Of a stretch of 64,000 nt of DNA, positions 1 through 9,503 are shown piece after piece. Below the pieces are notes generated by a model. It was given only the letters and a program-made list of their open reading frames with translations, was not told where the DNA came from and did no database searches. The translations under genes were made by a program, and so were the position numbers. The number at the start of each line of letters is the position of its first letter. Within the stretch, counting starts at the first letter, position 1. The DNA is taken from positions 1,250,769 to 1,314,768 of the forward strand of contig NZ_CP168006.1 in the NCBI RefSeq assembly GCF_041521385.1. The letters are read 5' to 3'. This DNA comes from Alcaligenes faecalis (GTDB taxonomy: Bacteria > Pseudomonadota > Gammaproteobacteria > Burkholderiales > Burkholderiaceae_B).

Positions 1-81
<81 letters not shown>

Positions 82-131
82 CAAAGTATGTGCGTGAAAA
101 GACGGTATTTACCGACCCTCCCTAAAAAGAA

Positions 132-166
132 AAATCCCCGCTGGCAGATAAACCAAGCGGGGATTT
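132..166 (-). terminator. Rho-independent terminator of the TerC-uppP unit
   Basis: A perfect 11-bp stem (132-142 with 156-166) with a 13-base loop is followed on the minus strand by a T-rich run (complement of 121-134). It sits 25 bases beyond the uppP stop codon. Confidence 0.85.
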
Positions 167-190
167 CAGAACCTCTAAAGCGATAAAGGG

Positions 191-1051
191 CTACGTCATC
201 AACCACACAAACAATACTCCGCCCAACGCAATCCGATACCAGGCAAAAGGACGATAAGTACGGCTGGATACAAAACGCAGCACGGCTTTCACCAGGAACA
301 GTGCGCTAAAGAACGCGGCAATAAAACCCACGATAATCGCGCTGCTCTGATCTGCGCTCAAGGACGCACCGTTGCGATACAGGTCATAAACCGTGGCGGC
401 CAACATGGTGGGCATGGCCAGAAAGAAAGAAAACTCCGTGGCCGTCTTGCGCTGAATACCTGCCAGCATGCCACCTATAATCGTCGCCCCCGACCGCGAC
501 GTACCGGGCACCATGGCAATGCACTGAGCAAAACCAACGACCAAAGCCTGTTTCCAGGTGATCTCCTCCAAAGCAAAGGCCGTGGCCTTTTGCGAGGTGG
601 CAGTTTCCCCCTGATCGCTGTCTGCCGTGTGCTTTGCATACTGCGGTTTGCGTTCTACCCACAGCATCAACAGCCCCCCCAACACCAGCGTGAACACAAA
701 GACAATCTGATGATGAAACAAGGCTTTCACGTATTGAATCGTCAAGGCACCAATCACCGCAGCGGGCAAAAACGCGATCAGCAGATTGCGCGTGAACATC
801 ATCTCGGTGCGGTCACCGCGCAAGGTTCCCATGATCAGTTGAATCAGACGCGCACGGAAAATCCAGACCACGGCCAGAATCGAACCGAACTGAATCACGA
901 CCTCGAACACCTTGGCGTCGCCCGAAGAAAAGTCGATCCACGAACCCAATATCAGCAAATGTGCCGTACTGGAAACAGGAATAAATTCAGTAATACCTTC
1001 AACAATCCCCAGAAACAGGGCCTTCAACAAATAAATGGTTTGCTCGGTCAT
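191..1051 (-). CDS. uppP: Undecaprenyl-diphosphatase (BacA/UppP family)
   Basis: This 286-residue integral membrane protein is expected to dephosphorylate undecaprenyl diphosphate to the monophosphate, recycling the lipid carrier for peptidoglycan and other wall polymers in the inner membrane. The N-terminus carries the family motif EGITEFIPVSSTAHL, and the second conserved motif PGTSRSGATI lies in the C-terminal half; both supply the active-site residues in this family. Several hydrophobic segments follow, and the length is normal for the family. The gene lies 26 bp downstream of the TerC-like gene on the same strand and ends at a clear terminator, so the two probably share a transcript. Expected side effect from the family: resistance to bacitracin. 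Confidence 0.96.
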   Translation of the reverse strand: MTEQTIYLLKALFLGIVEGITEFIPVSSTAHLLILGSWIDFSSGDAKVFEVVIQFGSILAVVWIFRARLIQLIMGTLRGDRTEMMFTRNLLIAFLPAAVIGALTIQYVKALFHHQIVFVFTLVLGGLLMLWVERKPQYAKHTADSDQGETATSQKATAFALEEITWKQALVVGFAQCIAMVPGTSRSGATIIGGMLAGIQRKTATEFSFFLAMPTMLAATVYDLYRNGASLSADQSSAIIVGFIAAFFSALFLVKAVLRFVSSRTYRPFAWYRIALGGVLFVWLMT

Positions 1052-1077
1052 GTTGTGTGAATCAAAGCCAATAAAAA

Positions 1078-2661
1078 TTAAGATGCCAAGAAGGGATCGA
1101 TTTGTTCATCATCGTAGGGCACGCGCTCCAGACTGACCTGGGAAATGCGACGCCCTTCCAGCTCCTGAACCTTGAAGCGATACACGGCATCATGCTGTTC
1201 AAGCTCACAGACATCACCCACCTTGGGCAACTGTCCAAACCGTGTCAATAGATAGCCGGCCAAGGTGGCATACTCTTCCTCTTCATCCACCAGCCCCTCC
1301 ACGCCCAGCATCTGTTCCAAATGATGCAAATCCGTGGAGCCATCCAATACCCAATGATCCTGAGACTCCTGGACAATATCAGGAGCTTCATCCTCGCTGG
1401 GAAAGTCGCCCGCAATAGCCTCAAAAATATCCAAGGGCGTCACCAACCCTTCAATCGCCCCAAACTCGTCCGTTACCAGAACCAACTGACCGCGGCTTTG
1501 TTTGATGGTTTCCATCAAGTCCAAAATCCCGATGGACTCGTACACAAAGACCGGCTGACGCAATTGGTCCACACGGATATGACCATGAATCAGCAGATCT
1601 GCCAGTAACTCTTTGCTTCGACCAATGCCAATAACCTCATCGAGCGAACCGCGACACACCGGCACCATGCTATGAGGTTCCTGTGTCATTTTTTCACGCA
1701 GGACCTCTGGGTCGTCCTGCACATTCACCCAGGTAATCGCATTGCGTGGCGTCATCACCGAATGCACGGTGCGCTCGGACAAGGTCAGCACACCGCTCAC
1801 CATATTGCGCTCTTCCTGACCAAACACCATTTGCGCCGATGCCCCAGGCAGATCCGGCCCAATGACAGCCTCTCCCGAGGCGGGGCGCTTGCCCAACATG
1901 CGTAGCACGGCCTCAGCCGTGCGTTCACGCATGGGGCGGCCCGCCTGCAACAGACGCAGCTTGCGACGCGCCAACTGGTTGAACATTTCAATCAGGATGG
2001 AGAAGGAGATGGCCGCATACAAGTAACCCTTGGGTACATGTACACCAAAGCCTTCGACCAGCAAGGAAAAGCCAATCATCAACAAAAAGCCCAGGCACAA
2101 AATGACGACCGTAGGCCGGCTGTTGATATATGCAGTCAACGGTTTGGAGGCCACCAGCATGATGCCAATGGCAATAATCACCGCCGCCATCATGACAGGC
2201 AGGTGGTCGACCATCCCCACGGCAGTAATGACCGCATCCAGAGAGAATACGGCATCAAGCACCACAATCTGCGCCACGATGACCCAGAAGCTGGCATACA
2301 TACGCGACCCAGAGGCGTGAGCACTGCGGTTTTCAATGCGCTCGTGCAGCTCCAGCGTGCCCTTGAGCAACAAGAAAAAGCCGCCCACTATCATGATCAG
2401 ATCGCGGCCCGAGAAATCCAAGCCCAGCACGGACACCAAAGGATCAGTCAACTGCACCAGATGGGACATGACCGTCAGCAGGCCAAGACGCATCAACAGG
2501 GCCAAGGACAGGCCCAGCACACGAGCGCGATCACGCTGCGCGGGAGGCAACTTGTCGACCAAAATTGCAATGAACACCAGGTTATCGATGCCCAGCACAA
2601 TTTCCAGAATTACCAGTGTGAGCAACCCAACCCAAACGGTCGGGTCCATCAACCACTCCAT
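1078..2661 (-). CDS. TerC-family membrane protein with CBS and CorC/HlyC domains
   Basis: A 527-residue protein of the YoaE/YegH type. Residues 1 to about 230 form a TerC-like multi-spanning domain with the acidic membrane motifs EIVLGIDN and VFSLDAV. They are followed by a pair of CBS modules (around [14 protein letters not shown] and [16 protein letters not shown]) and a C-terminal transporter-associated CorC_HlyC domain. TerC proteins are linked to metal (manganese) export or homeostasis; the precise substrate here is unknown. The ATG at 2661 is preceded by a good AAGGAG ribosome binding site. A terminator separates it from suhB upstream, so it likely has its own promoter, and it leads into uppP. 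Confidence 0.9.
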   Translation of the reverse strand: MEWLMDPTVWVGLLTLVILEIVLGIDNLVFIAILVDKLPPAQRDRARVLGLSLALLMRLGLLTVMSHLVQLTDPLVSVLGLDFSGRDLIMIVGGFFLLLKGTLELHERIENRSAHASGSRMYASFWVIVAQIVVLDAVFSLDAVITAVGMVDHLPVMMAAVIIAIGIMLVASKPLTAYINSRPTVVILCLGFLLMIGFSLLVEGFGVHVPKGYLYAAISFSILIEMFNQLARRKLRLLQAGRPMRERTAEAVLRMLGKRPASGEAVIGPDLPGASAQMVFGQEERNMVSGVLTLSERTVHSVMTPRNAITWVNVQDDPEVLREKMTQEPHSMVPVCRGSLDEVIGIGRSKELLADLLIHGHIRVDQLRQPVFVYESIGILDLMETIKQSRGQLVLVTDEFGAIEGLVTPLDIFEAIAGDFPSEDEAPDIVQESQDHWVLDGSTDLHHLEQMLGVEGLVDEEEEYATLAGYLLTRFGQLPKVGDVCELEQHDAVYRFKVQELEGRRISQVSLERVPYDDEQIDPFLAS

Positions 2662-2692
2662 CTCAGCTCCTTGGCGCTGTGACTAAAAGAAC

Positions 2693-2711
2693 ACCCCGGC
2701 GGAGCCGGGGT
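2693..2711 (-). terminator. Terminator downstream of suhB
   Basis: An 8-bp GC-rich perfect stem (ACCCCGGC at 2693-2700, GCCGGGGT at 2704-2711) with a 3-base loop lies 9 bases beyond the suhB stop codon. A T-rich stretch follows on the minus strand. Confidence 0.75.
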
Positions 2712-2719
2712 CTAGGTTC

Positions 2720-3511
2720 TTAATCTTGCAGGTGCGACAGCATCTGGATAAAGATCTTCGGACTGGCGGCAATCACATTGCCGGTTTCTTTCCAGGTTTG
2801 CTCACCTTCAAAGTCGCCGACCAGGCCACCGGCTTCGGTCACCAGTAAAGTACCGGCAGCCAGATCCCAGGGTTTCAGGTTGACGGCGCAGAAACCATCC
2901 AGACGACCAGCAGCCACATAAGCCAGATCCAAAACCGTTGCACCCACGCGACGCACAGCCGCACATTCGGCCAGCATATCGGCAAATGGGGAGGTGGGTT
3001 TCACGCCTGCACCCGAATCGGGCACGTGCGCACCGATCAAGGCATCGTGGTAACGGGTCTGGCCCGACACACGAATACGACGGTCGTTCAGGAAAGCACC
3101 ACCGCCACGGCTGGCCGTAAACATTTCATTGCGGTTGGTGTCGTAAATGACGGCATGGGCAGCCTGACCACGGTGCATCAAGGCAATCGAAATGGCGTAG
3201 CACGGAAAGCCGTGAATAAAGTTGGTGGTGCCATCGAGCGGATCAATGACCCACTGGTATTCAGGGGTGCCTTCGCCTGCAGGTTCCAGCGGAGGACGCT
3301 CGCCCGTTTCCTCTCCGATAAAGCCGTGATCAGGGTAGGCTTCGCTCAACACTTCAATGATGGCTTCCTCTGCTGCGCGATCCACTTCCGTGACATAATC
3401 TTTAGGGCCTTTACGCGCAACCGACAGGTGCTGGAGGTCTAGACTGGCGCGAGAGATAATGGTGCCGGCACGGCGAGCCGCCTTGATGGCGGTATTGAGC
3501 ATCGGGTGCAT
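2720..3511 (-). CDS. suhB: Inositol-1-monophosphatase family protein
   Basis: A 263-residue member of the Mg-dependent inositol monophosphatase family. The metal-binding signatures are present: GEETG near residue 66, DPLDGTTNF beginning at Asp90, and WDLAAGTLLVTEAGG in the C-terminal third. In enterobacteria SuhB hydrolyses inositol-1-phosphate in vitro and also takes part in rRNA antitermination and ribosome assembly; the second role here is an inference. It is divergent from trmJ, the same suhB/trmJ pairing seen in Escherichia coli, which supports both calls. The start at 3511 fits the family N-terminus. Confidence 0.94.
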   Translation of the reverse strand: MHPMLNTAIKAARRAGTIISRASLDLQHLSVARKGPKDYVTEVDRAAEEAIIEVLSEAYPDHGFIGEETGERPPLEPAGEGTPEYQWVIDPLDGTTNFIHGFPCYAISIALMHRGQAAHAVIYDTNRNEMFTASRGGGAFLNDRRIRVSGQTRYHDALIGAHVPDSGAGVKPTSPFADMLAECAAVRRVGATVLDLAYVAAGRLDGFCAVNLKPWDLAAGTLLVTEAGGLVGDFEGEQTWKETGNVIAASPKIFIQMLSHLQD

Positions 3512-3619
3512 GGAAATTCCGTTTTTTTAACAATAATTGAGCCTGCCTGGCGTGCCCTGTTGCAGGGTAAAATCGCGTGAGCAGACACAGGAAGCGTAGC
3601 TTCAAAGTAGCTATTTTAA

Positions 3620-4468
3620 ATGACTCAGACGCAAGCATCGGCATTTGATGATAATTTTCACCGGGTTCGCTTCATTATGGTGCAACCCAGCCACCCTGGA
3701 AACGTGGGCGCAGCAGCGCGAGCGATCAAAACCATGGGCTTTGGCGACTTATGTCTGGTCGACCCGCTAGACCCGGACGTTGCACAAAACCCTCAGGCAA
3801 TCTCGCTGGCCAGCGGTGCCGTGGACGTTTTGGAGCAAGCAAGCATTGTTCCCACTCTGGCGCATGCACTGGAGCCGGTCACGCTGGCTTTTGCCTTGAC
3901 GGCCCGCCCCCGCTACCTGGGACCACCGGCTGCCGACATACGCCAGACGGCCGAACTGAGCCGTGAACACCTGCGCCAGCACGCCGGAACCGTGGCCATT
4001 GTGCTGGGTACCGAGCGCGTGGGCCTGACCAACGAGCACATCAGCCAGTGCCAGTATGTCTGCCATATTCCGGCCAATCCTGAATACAGCTCCCTGAATG
4101 TCGCCCAGGCTTTGCAACTGGCCGCCTGGGAATTGCGCTACGCCCTGCTGGCGCAAAGCGGCGCCAGCCTGCTGCCCAATACCGATGGCAAGGCTGACCC
4201 TGGAAAAGAGCTGGCTCCGCAAGCCAAGGTGCAGGCCTTGCTGCAACACTGGGAACAGGCCATTGAGAGCGTCAAGTTCCTGGACCCCAAACACCCCAAA
4301 AAACTGTTGCCGCGCATGCAGCACTTATTTGGGCGTGCTCAGCTCAGCCTGGACGAAGTGGATATGTTGCGCGGCCTGTGTACCGCCATGATCAAGACCG
4401 CCAAAGCAGCGGGCCACCCTATTCCTGAACAGCGCAAAGACGAATCGGCTGGCCCTGAGCAACGATAA
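3620..4468 (+). CDS. trmJ: tRNA (cytidine/uridine-2'-O-)-methyltransferase TrmJ
   Basis: A 282-residue SpoU-family (SPOUT fold) RNA methyltransferase that is expected to methylate the ribose of nucleotide 32 in the tRNA anticodon loop. The N-terminal motif SHPGNVGAAARAIKTMG and the S-adenosylmethionine knot region (VLGTERVGLTNEH, then YSSLNVAQALQLAAWE) are intact. A C-terminal extension carries the helices typical of TrmJ. It is divergent from suhB and followed by its own terminator. The ATG at 3620 has a weak ribosome binding site. The next ATG, at 3677, falls inside the conserved first strand, so 3620 is preferred. Confidence 0.92.
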   Translation: MTQTQASAFDDNFHRVRFIMVQPSHPGNVGAAARAIKTMGFGDLCLVDPLDPDVAQNPQAISLASGAVDVLEQASIVPTLAHALEPVTLAFALTARPRYLGPPAADIRQTAELSREHLRQHAGTVAIVLGTERVGLTNEHISQCQYVCHIPANPEYSSLNVAQALQLAAWELRYALLAQSGASLLPNTDGKADPGKELAPQAKVQALLQHWEQAIESVKFLDPKHPKKLLPRMQHLFGRAQLSLDEVDMLRGLCTAMIKTAKAAGHPIPEQRKDESAGPEQR

Positions 4469-4488
4469 AGCTTGCGCTTTGACCCGCT

Positions 4489-4518
4489 TGCCCGCTGCAC
4501 TCAGCGGGCATTGTCTTT
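4489..4518 (+). terminator. Terminator of trmJ
   Basis: Perfect 9-bp stem TGCCCGCTG (4489-4497) and CAGCGGGCA (4502-4510) with a 4-base loop, followed by a T-rich run, 20 bases after the trmJ stop codon. Confidence 0.8.
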
Positions 4519-4562
4519 TATGAACGATCACACAGTGGACACTTTCTCGGCTGGCGTATATT

Positions 4563-4587
4563 CTTACTGAGTTACTTTTTCAGTAAG
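4563..4587. promoter_or_regulatory. Palindrome upstream of the IclR gene, candidate operator
   Basis: CTTACTGA (4563-4570) and TCAGTAAG (4580-4587) form a perfect 8-bp inverted repeat with a 9-base gap, 18 bases before the IclR start codon. IclR-type regulators commonly repress their own genes through palindromes in this position. Binding itself is inference. Confidence 0.5.
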
Positions 4588-4605
4588 CATGAGCTGTTTT
4601 CAAGC

Positions 4606-5376
4606 ATGAACACTCCCGAGACCGTAGAACCGCAAGATCAGGCCGGGCCGCGTACCCTGCAACGCGGCTTGCTGGTGCTCAAGACTTTGCAAAATCATCA
4701 AGGCAAAGGGCTGAGCGTCACCGACCTGTCGCGCGCCACGCAACTACAGCGCCCCACCATCTACCGGCTGCTGGCCGCCCTGATCGATCACGGTCTGGTC
4801 CAAAACAGCAGCCATAGTCGCCGCTACAGCGCCACGCGCCAGGATCAGGGCCTGTTTGGACTGGACCCGCGTGTCACCATCATGCAGCCCATCATGCAGG
4901 AGCTGGCCCAACTGACCGGCGATGCGGTCTTTCTGGTGGGCCGCGATGGCGACGACTCCGTCAGCCTGTGGCGTGAAATCGGCCCCTACCCGGTACAGAT
5001 TCTGGCCACTTATGTAGGCAAGCGTCAGCCTTTGGGCGTGGGTTCGGGGGGTATGGCCTATCTGGCCACACTGGGAGACGAAGCAATCGAGCAGATTATC
5101 GAACGCAATGCCAATCAGTTGGATCAGTACGGTGGCATGACTCAGCGCGAGATGCGCCAGTTGGTCACCAACACCCGTATCCGTGGCTACTCAGTTGTCG
5201 GCAACTACGCTGTGCGCGGTGCCTTGGGTGTGGGCTGCGCCCTGTGCGACCATAAAGGCCGCCCCATTCTGGCCATGAGTGTCACGGCCATTACCGAGCG
5301 CATGCCAGCGCCCCGCCAAAAAGAAATTGCCGGCCTGCTGCGCGAAGCCCTGGACTCGGTGGCAGACAAGTTTTAA
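4606..5376 (+). CDS. IclR-family transcriptional regulator
   Basis: A 256-residue regulator. Residues about 17-80 form the winged helix-turn-helix (LSVTDLSRATQLQRPTIYRLLAAL). The rest is the IclR effector-binding domain, with characteristic GSGGMAYLA and NYAVRGALGVGCALCDHKG segments. Family members sense small metabolites, often aromatic or glyoxylate-pathway intermediates. No catabolic operon lies next to it, so the ligand and targets cannot be told. A palindrome just upstream suggests autoregulation. It is convergent with the mscS-type gene. Confidence 0.9.
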   Translation: MNTPETVEPQDQAGPRTLQRGLLVLKTLQNHQGKGLSVTDLSRATQLQRPTIYRLLAALIDHGLVQNSSHSRRYSATRQDQGLFGLDPRVTIMQPIMQELAQLTGDAVFLVGRDGDDSVSLWREIGPYPVQILATYVGKRQPLGVGSGGMAYLATLGDEAIEQIIERNANQLDQYGGMTQREMRQLVTNTRIRGYSVVGNYAVRGALGVGCALCDHKGRPILAMSVTAITERMPAPRQKEIAGLLREALDSVADKF

Positions 5377-5433
5377 GGCGTGGGGCATTTTTCTTGAGCT
5401 TGGACTTAGCTAAAAAGTCTGCGTACTGCGCTT

Positions 5434-5456
5434 CCAGATCTGACTTTCAGACCTGG
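5434..5456. terminator. Hairpin between convergent IclR and MscS genes
   Basis: CCAGATCTG (5434-5442) and CAGACCTGG (5448-5456) pair with a single mismatch. There is no strong T tract on either side, so terminator function is only probable from its position between two converging genes. Confidence 0.4.
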
Positions 5457-5467
5457 AGCCTGTCACA

Positions 5468-6301
5468 TCAAGCCGCTTTTTTCTCAACACCCGATTGCAC
5501 GATTTCTCGTACGGGAACCGGAGTCTGCAAACCTGCCTGATTCAACACCTGAACCGCACGGCGGAACAGATCAAAACGTGCGTCCCAGAAATCGGCGGAA
5601 CTGATCCAGGCACGCAGATTTACGGTAATCACGCTGTCCTTGTATTCCATGACCATCACCACAGGAGCAGGGTCCTTGAGCACTTGCGGATGTTCATTCA
5701 ACAGATCCTGCAACAGCTTGATGGCCAGATCCAGATCATCGCCATAACGTACGCCCACCCCGAAGTCCAAACGACGAGTCGCATTACGACTGTAGTTGAT
5801 GATGGGATTGCCCCAAATCAGACTATTGGGCAAGGTGAACTGAATGCCATCCACCTGCTCAAAGCGGGTCAAGAACAAACCCACTTCCTGCACCGTACCA
5901 TCGCCTTTACCCACTACCGATACAAACTCACCGGCACGCAAGGGCCGCAACATCAGCAGCATGATGCCTGCCGCGATATTTTGCAGTGTGTTTTGCAAGG
6001 CCAAACCCACGGCCAAACCAGCAGCACCCAACACCGCAATAATACTGGCGGTCTGTACGCCAAAACGCGCCAGTACGGCGATCAACACAAAAACCCGAAT
6101 CGTCCAGACTGTCACGGATTGGGCCATAGGCACAATCGTCGGATCCACTCGGGGGGAGCGGGTTGCCATCCGTTTGATGGCTCGACCGGCGACAGCAGAT
6201 AGCCACCAGCCAATAATCAGAATCAACAAAGCGATCACGACATTAAGCGCAATCGCGACTACAGCTGGAAACTCTGTCATCCAGGCTTGCAATTTTTCCA
6301 C
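5468..6301 (-). CDS. Small-conductance mechanosensitive channel (MscS family)
   Basis: A 277-residue inner-membrane channel that should open under membrane tension and release solutes after osmotic downshift. Two N-terminal membrane helices (residues about 13-35 and 68-87) precede the pore-lining helix, which shows the glycine/alanine pattern IAVLGAAGLAVGLALQNTLQN. The beta domain after it contains FTLPNSLIWGNPIINYSRN, typical of MscS. The length is close to E. coli MscS (286 residues). It stands alone, convergent with the IclR gene. The 500-base region upstream contains the DnaA-box-like cluster. Confidence 0.93.
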   Translation of the reverse strand: MEKLQAWMTEFPAVVAIALNVVIALLILIIGWWLSAVAGRAIKRMATRSPRVDPTIVPMAQSVTVWTIRVFVLIAVLARFGVQTASIIAVLGAAGLAVGLALQNTLQNIAAGIMLLMLRPLRAGEFVSVVGKGDGTVQEVGLFLTRFEQVDGIQFTLPNSLIWGNPIINYSRNATRRLDFGVGVRYGDDLDLAIKLLQDLLNEHPQVLKDPAPVVMVMEYKDSVITVNLRAWISSADFWDARFDLFRRAVQVLNQAGLQTPVPVREIVQSGVEKKAA

Positions 6302-6422
6302 GTTTCAATCTCCTCAATTAAAAGGCAAAGCACCGAAGGGACTGGCCGCCAAGGGTAAACATTGCTAGTGCGCATCATAGCCTTGGGAGGGACATGAACC
6401 CAAGTTGGTCAAGCGTTCCACT

Positions 6423-6719
6423 TTATCCCCGGAAACTGTGGATAGCTCATAGGAAAAACTGGGCAAATCAGAAAAACACCCCGTAGTATCAGCAACTTAA
6501 AAACCGCGAACAGAAAACAGCCAAACCCGAAAAGAAACACCCGCTTATCCCCATAAAATGTGGACAAGTCACAGGATAAACCATGAATCACTGCATTTAT
6601 TCCTGCACAATCAATCACTTAAAAACAAAGATCAGAGAATCGACAATTCTTTACCATTTTTTTCCTCAGGCACACCCCTGCTTGCTGAAAACCGGCTTAT
6701 CCACAAAAGATGTGCATAA
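6423..6719. other. Cluster of six DnaA-box-like 9-mers in three inverted pairs
   Basis: The gap 6302-6806 holds no convincing gene but contains three copies of one module. In each, a TTATCC-type 9-mer faces a reversed 9-mer whose first base lies exactly 14 bases downstream: TTATCCCCG 6423 / TGTGGATAG 6437; TTATCCCCA 6545 / TGTGGACAA 6559; TTATCCACA 6697 / TGTGCATAA 6711. The box at 6697 is a perfect match to the DnaA consensus and the others differ by one or two bases. A related A-rich tail (ATAGG-AAAAC-like) follows each pair. The intervening DNA is AT-rich. This architecture fits DnaA binding, as at an origin, a titration site or a reactivation site. No dnaA, dnaN, gyrB or rpmH gene is nearby, so a non-oriC role is more likely. 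Confidence 0.6.
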
Positions 6720-6806
6720 AAATAGGGAAAACCCCTGTATGAGCAAAAAATAGGCTTACAGAACAACACACTAAGTAGCCAGGTCAGGAATTCACCATTT
6801 TGCTTA

Positions 6807-7418
6807 TCAGCAAGCGGGCACACGCCACAAAGATGCCAGCCAATGTTGCTCCTGCGGGGGCTTGTCTGTAGGGCGATAAAAATGGTCTATATAGTCAAAG
6901 CCCGCTTGCTCCAGACGCTCTAACCACTGTTCCCAACTGTAGTAGCACCCGTAACGCTGACCATTCCAGCCCTCTTGCCCCTGACCGCGCGGATTGGAAG
7001 AAAACAGCACACCACCCGGTCGCAGGCTATGCCGCAAAGCCGTCAGTACAGCGGGCAACTGCGCACTGGGTATATGGAACAACACCGCATTGGCAAACAC
7101 GCCATCGAATGCAGCAGTGGGCAAATTCAAATCCAGAAAGTCCTGATGCAATACCGGCAAACCAGTTTGCTGACGGGCCATATCCACAAAAGCGGCACAG
7201 CCATCCAGCCCCACCGGACGATGTCCCATAGCCTGAAAAGCGACCAGATCCCGCCCCGGCCCACAGCCCAGGTCCAGAATATCCACAGGCCCCGGCAAGC
7301 CGATCGCCGCCAGCAAGGCATCGCGATTCTGGCTGACGTCGTGGTCCCATGTGCCGTCCCGATAGGCCTGTGCATGGTCCTGGTAGTGATTGACGGTGCG
7401 ACGACTGGTTTCTTTCAT
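6807..7418 (-). CDS. Class I SAM-dependent methyltransferase
   Basis: A 203-residue Rossmann-fold methyltransferase. Motif I (VDILDLGCGPGRDLVAF, about residues 45-61) binds S-adenosylmethionine. An acidic motif II (VGLDGC) and the LRPGGVLFSS motif follow in order. The N-terminal helix (HYQDHAQAYRDGTWDHDVSQN) resembles that of small-molecule methyltransferases of the UbiE/tellurite-resistance type, but the substrate cannot be told from sequence. It is divergent from the luciferase-like oxidoreductase gene with an 88-bp gap. Confidence 0.85.
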   Translation of the reverse strand: MKETSRRTVNHYQDHAQAYRDGTWDHDVSQNRDALLAAIGLPGPVDILDLGCGPGRDLVAFQAMGHRPVGLDGCAAFVDMARQQTGLPVLHQDFLDLNLPTAAFDGVFANAVLFHIPSAQLPAVLTALRHSLRPGGVLFSSNPRGQGQEGWNGQRYGCYYSWEQWLERLEQAGFDYIDHFYRPTDKPPQEQHWLASLWRVPAC

Positions 7419-7506
7419 CTGAACATCCTTGCCTATGCTATGGGTTTACTTGACGCTGCCTAACGATGGATTGACTATATCCTGAGTCCAATTTGAATCC
7501 GATGCC

Positions 7507-8505
7507 ATGAAGCCAAGCTATCCGCTCTCCGTCCTAGACCTGTCCCCTATCGTTCAAGGCTCCACCCCGGCCCAGTCCTTTCGCTGTTCGGCGGACATTG
7601 CCCGTCATGCCGAGCAGTGGGGCTATCACCGTTACTGGTTGGCCGAACACCACGGCATGCCTGGTATTGCCAGTGCCGCGACCTCGGTACTGATTGGCCA
7701 TATTGCCGGTCAAACCAGCCGCATTCGGGTCGGAGCGGGCGGCATCATGTTGCCCAACCATTCCCCTTTGGTCATTGCCGAGCAGTTTGGAACACTGGCC
7801 TCTCTGTACCCTGGCCGTATTGATTTGGGCCTGGGCCGTGCCCCTGGCTCGGACCCCGAAACCGCCCGCGCCTTGCGCCGCAATCTGAACAGCGACCCAG
7901 ACCAGTTTCCACGCGATGTGCTGGAGCTGATGGACTATATGTCCGACGAGCCGCGCAACCGCATCATGGCCGTACCCGGTCGTGGCCTGAATGTGCCGGT
8001 CTGGATTCTGGGCTCCAGCCTGTTTGGTGCTCAACTGGCCGCCGCGCTGGGCTTGCCCTATGCCTTTGCCTCGCATTTTGCACCTGCTCAATTGATGGAT
8101 GCTATTGAGGTTTACCGCCGTCAGTTCCAGCCTTCCGTGCATCTGGAAAAGCCCTACGTCATGCTGGGCTACAACGTCTTTGCCGCCGATACGCAAGACG
8201 AAGCCAAGCTACTGGCCTCTTCCTGGCAACAGTCCTTTGTCAACCTGCGCAGCGGTCGTCCCGGCCAGCTACCGCCACCCGTGCGGGATTACTACGAACA
8301 ATGCAGCCCACCGGCCCAGCATCTGCTGGACTCCTTGCTTAGCTGTACGGCCATCGGCAATCCGGAGCAAGTGCTTGAACAGATGAAAGGATTCATTCAG
8401 CGAACGGGAGCCAACGAGCTGATGCTGAACGCCAATATCTTTGACCACAACAAGCGCCTGCGCTCCTACGAGATTGCCGCCGAACTGCGCGGCAGTCTGG
8501 CATGA
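7507..8505 (+). CDS. LLM-class flavin-dependent oxidoreductase
   Basis: A 332-residue protein of the bacterial luciferase-like monooxygenase family (YhbW/MsnO8 group). Conserved features include [35 protein letters not shown] and the [12 protein letters not shown] turn, all part of the TIM-barrel flavin site. Relatives use reduced FMN (or F420 in other phyla) to oxidise small substrates; the substrate here is unknown. The stop codon overlaps the start of the following LysR gene by 4 bases, so the two are translationally coupled and the regulator may control this operon. Confidence 0.88.
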   Translation: MKPSYPLSVLDLSPIVQGSTPAQSFRCSADIARHAEQWGYHRYWLAEHHGMPGIASAATSVLIGHIAGQTSRIRVGAGGIMLPNHSPLVIAEQFGTLASLYPGRIDLGLGRAPGSDPETARALRRNLNSDPDQFPRDVLELMDYMSDEPRNRIMAVPGRGLNVPVWILGSSLFGAQLAAALGLPYAFASHFAPAQLMDAIEVYRRQFQPSVHLEKPYVMLGYNVFAADTQDEAKLLASSWQQSFVNLRSGRPGQLPPPVRDYYEQCSPPAQHLLDSLLSCTAIGNPEQVLEQMKGFIQRTGANELMLNANIFDHNKRLRSYEIAAELRGSLA

Positions 8506-9428
8506 ACCCACGCCACCTCCAAGAAACCGCACTGCGCTACTTCCAGGAGGTCGCGCGCTGTGGCTCTATTTCGCAAGCGGCCAGTAATCTGCATGTGGCC
8601 ACATCGGCCATCAGTCGTCAAATAAGTGGGCTGGAGGAAAACCTGGGCATGGCCTTGTTCGAGCGCCATGCCCGTGGCATGAGCCTGACCGCGGCGGGAG
8701 AACTGCTGCTGGCCCATGCCCGCCGCAGCGCCATGGATGCCGAGCGCACCTTGCACGATATTGCCGCCTTGCAAGGGCTGCAGACTGGCCAGATCCGGAT
8801 TGCATCCTCGGAAGGTTTGGCCGCCCAGCTACTGCCGCAATGCATTGCACAGTTCCGTGACAAGCATCAAGGCATACGCTTTCAACTGGACGTGCTGCCG
8901 CCACACCGTATCACCATGCTGTTGTTAAGCGGCCAGATAGACATCGGCATCAAATTCACTCAAACAGCCGAAAAAGACATCAAGACCTTGTTTCGCCGCG
9001 ATGCCCCCGTCATGGCCCTGGCGGTTCCCGGCCATCCCGTTACCCGTACCGAACGCATCAGCCTGAAAAGCCTTCTGGCACACCCTCTGGCCTTGCCCGG
9101 CCCGGACACCACCGTGCGGCAAATGATGGATGTGGCCTGCAGCGCACAGAACCTGAGTCTGGACCCGGTATTCAGCAGCAATCACATGCAGTCTCTGCAT
9201 CAATTTGCCTTGTCCGGCGCAGGCGTGACGGTGTCAGCCTTGCTCTCGGCTCGTCACCTGATTGAGCAAGGTTTGCTGCAAGCCAGCTTCATCCATGAAC
9301 GCGGTTTGCTGAACCGCCAAATTGAAGTACAGGCCCTCGCTGGCCGCCGCTTGCCAGCTATTGTTCGCCGCTTTCTGGACGAGTTGTTGCCGCAGCTTGA
9401 AGTAGACCCGTCAGTCTTGCCAAAATAG
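8502..9428 (+). CDS. LysR-family transcriptional regulator
   Basis: A 308-residue LysR-type regulator. The N-terminal helix-turn-helix (residues about 10-65: [19 protein letters not shown], then [17 protein letters not shown]) is followed by a periplasmic-binding-protein-like effector domain. It begins within the stop codon of the luciferase-like gene (ATGA at 8502-8505). It probably regulates that gene or the downstream Bug/GGT pair, but LysR targets are usually divergent genes, which is not the case here. Effector unknown. Confidence 0.9.
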   Translation: MNPRHLQETALRYFQEVARCGSISQAASNLHVATSAISRQISGLEENLGMALFERHARGMSLTAAGELLLAHARRSAMDAERTLHDIAALQGLQTGQIRIASSEGLAAQLLPQCIAQFRDKHQGIRFQLDVLPPHRITMLLLSGQIDIGIKFTQTAEKDIKTLFRRDAPVMALAVPGHPVTRTERISLKSLLAHPLALPGPDTTVRQMMDVACSAQNLSLDPVFSSNHMQSLHQFALSGAGVTVSALLSARHLIEQGLLQASFIHERGLLNRQIEVQALAGRRLPAIVRRFLDELLPQLEVDPSVLPK

Positions 9429-9480
9429 CAATGCTGACCTGCTTATTTGTTGCTGGTTCGGCATCTTTGCCTTTTCTATC

Positions 9481-9499
9481 ATCTCCTGATTGAGGAGAT
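9481..9499 (+). promoter_or_regulatory. Hairpin containing the Shine-Dalgarno sequence of the Bug gene
   Basis: ATCTCCT (9481-9487) pairs perfectly with AGGAGAT (9493-9499) around a 5-base loop. The right arm is the ribosome binding site of the ATG at 9504, so the site would be hidden when the stem forms. Regulatory use is inferred. Confidence 0.5.
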
Positions 9500-9503
9500 A
9501 GCC

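Noticed and set aside
6302..6806. Calling this region the chromosomal origin oriC
   Set aside because: The usual neighbours (dnaA, dnaN, gyrB, rpmH, parA) are absent, so only a DnaA-box cluster is claimed.
6409..6823. Two short minus-strand frames of 63-69 residues
   Set aside because: They span the DnaA-box-like modules, lack ribosome binding sites and show no known motif.
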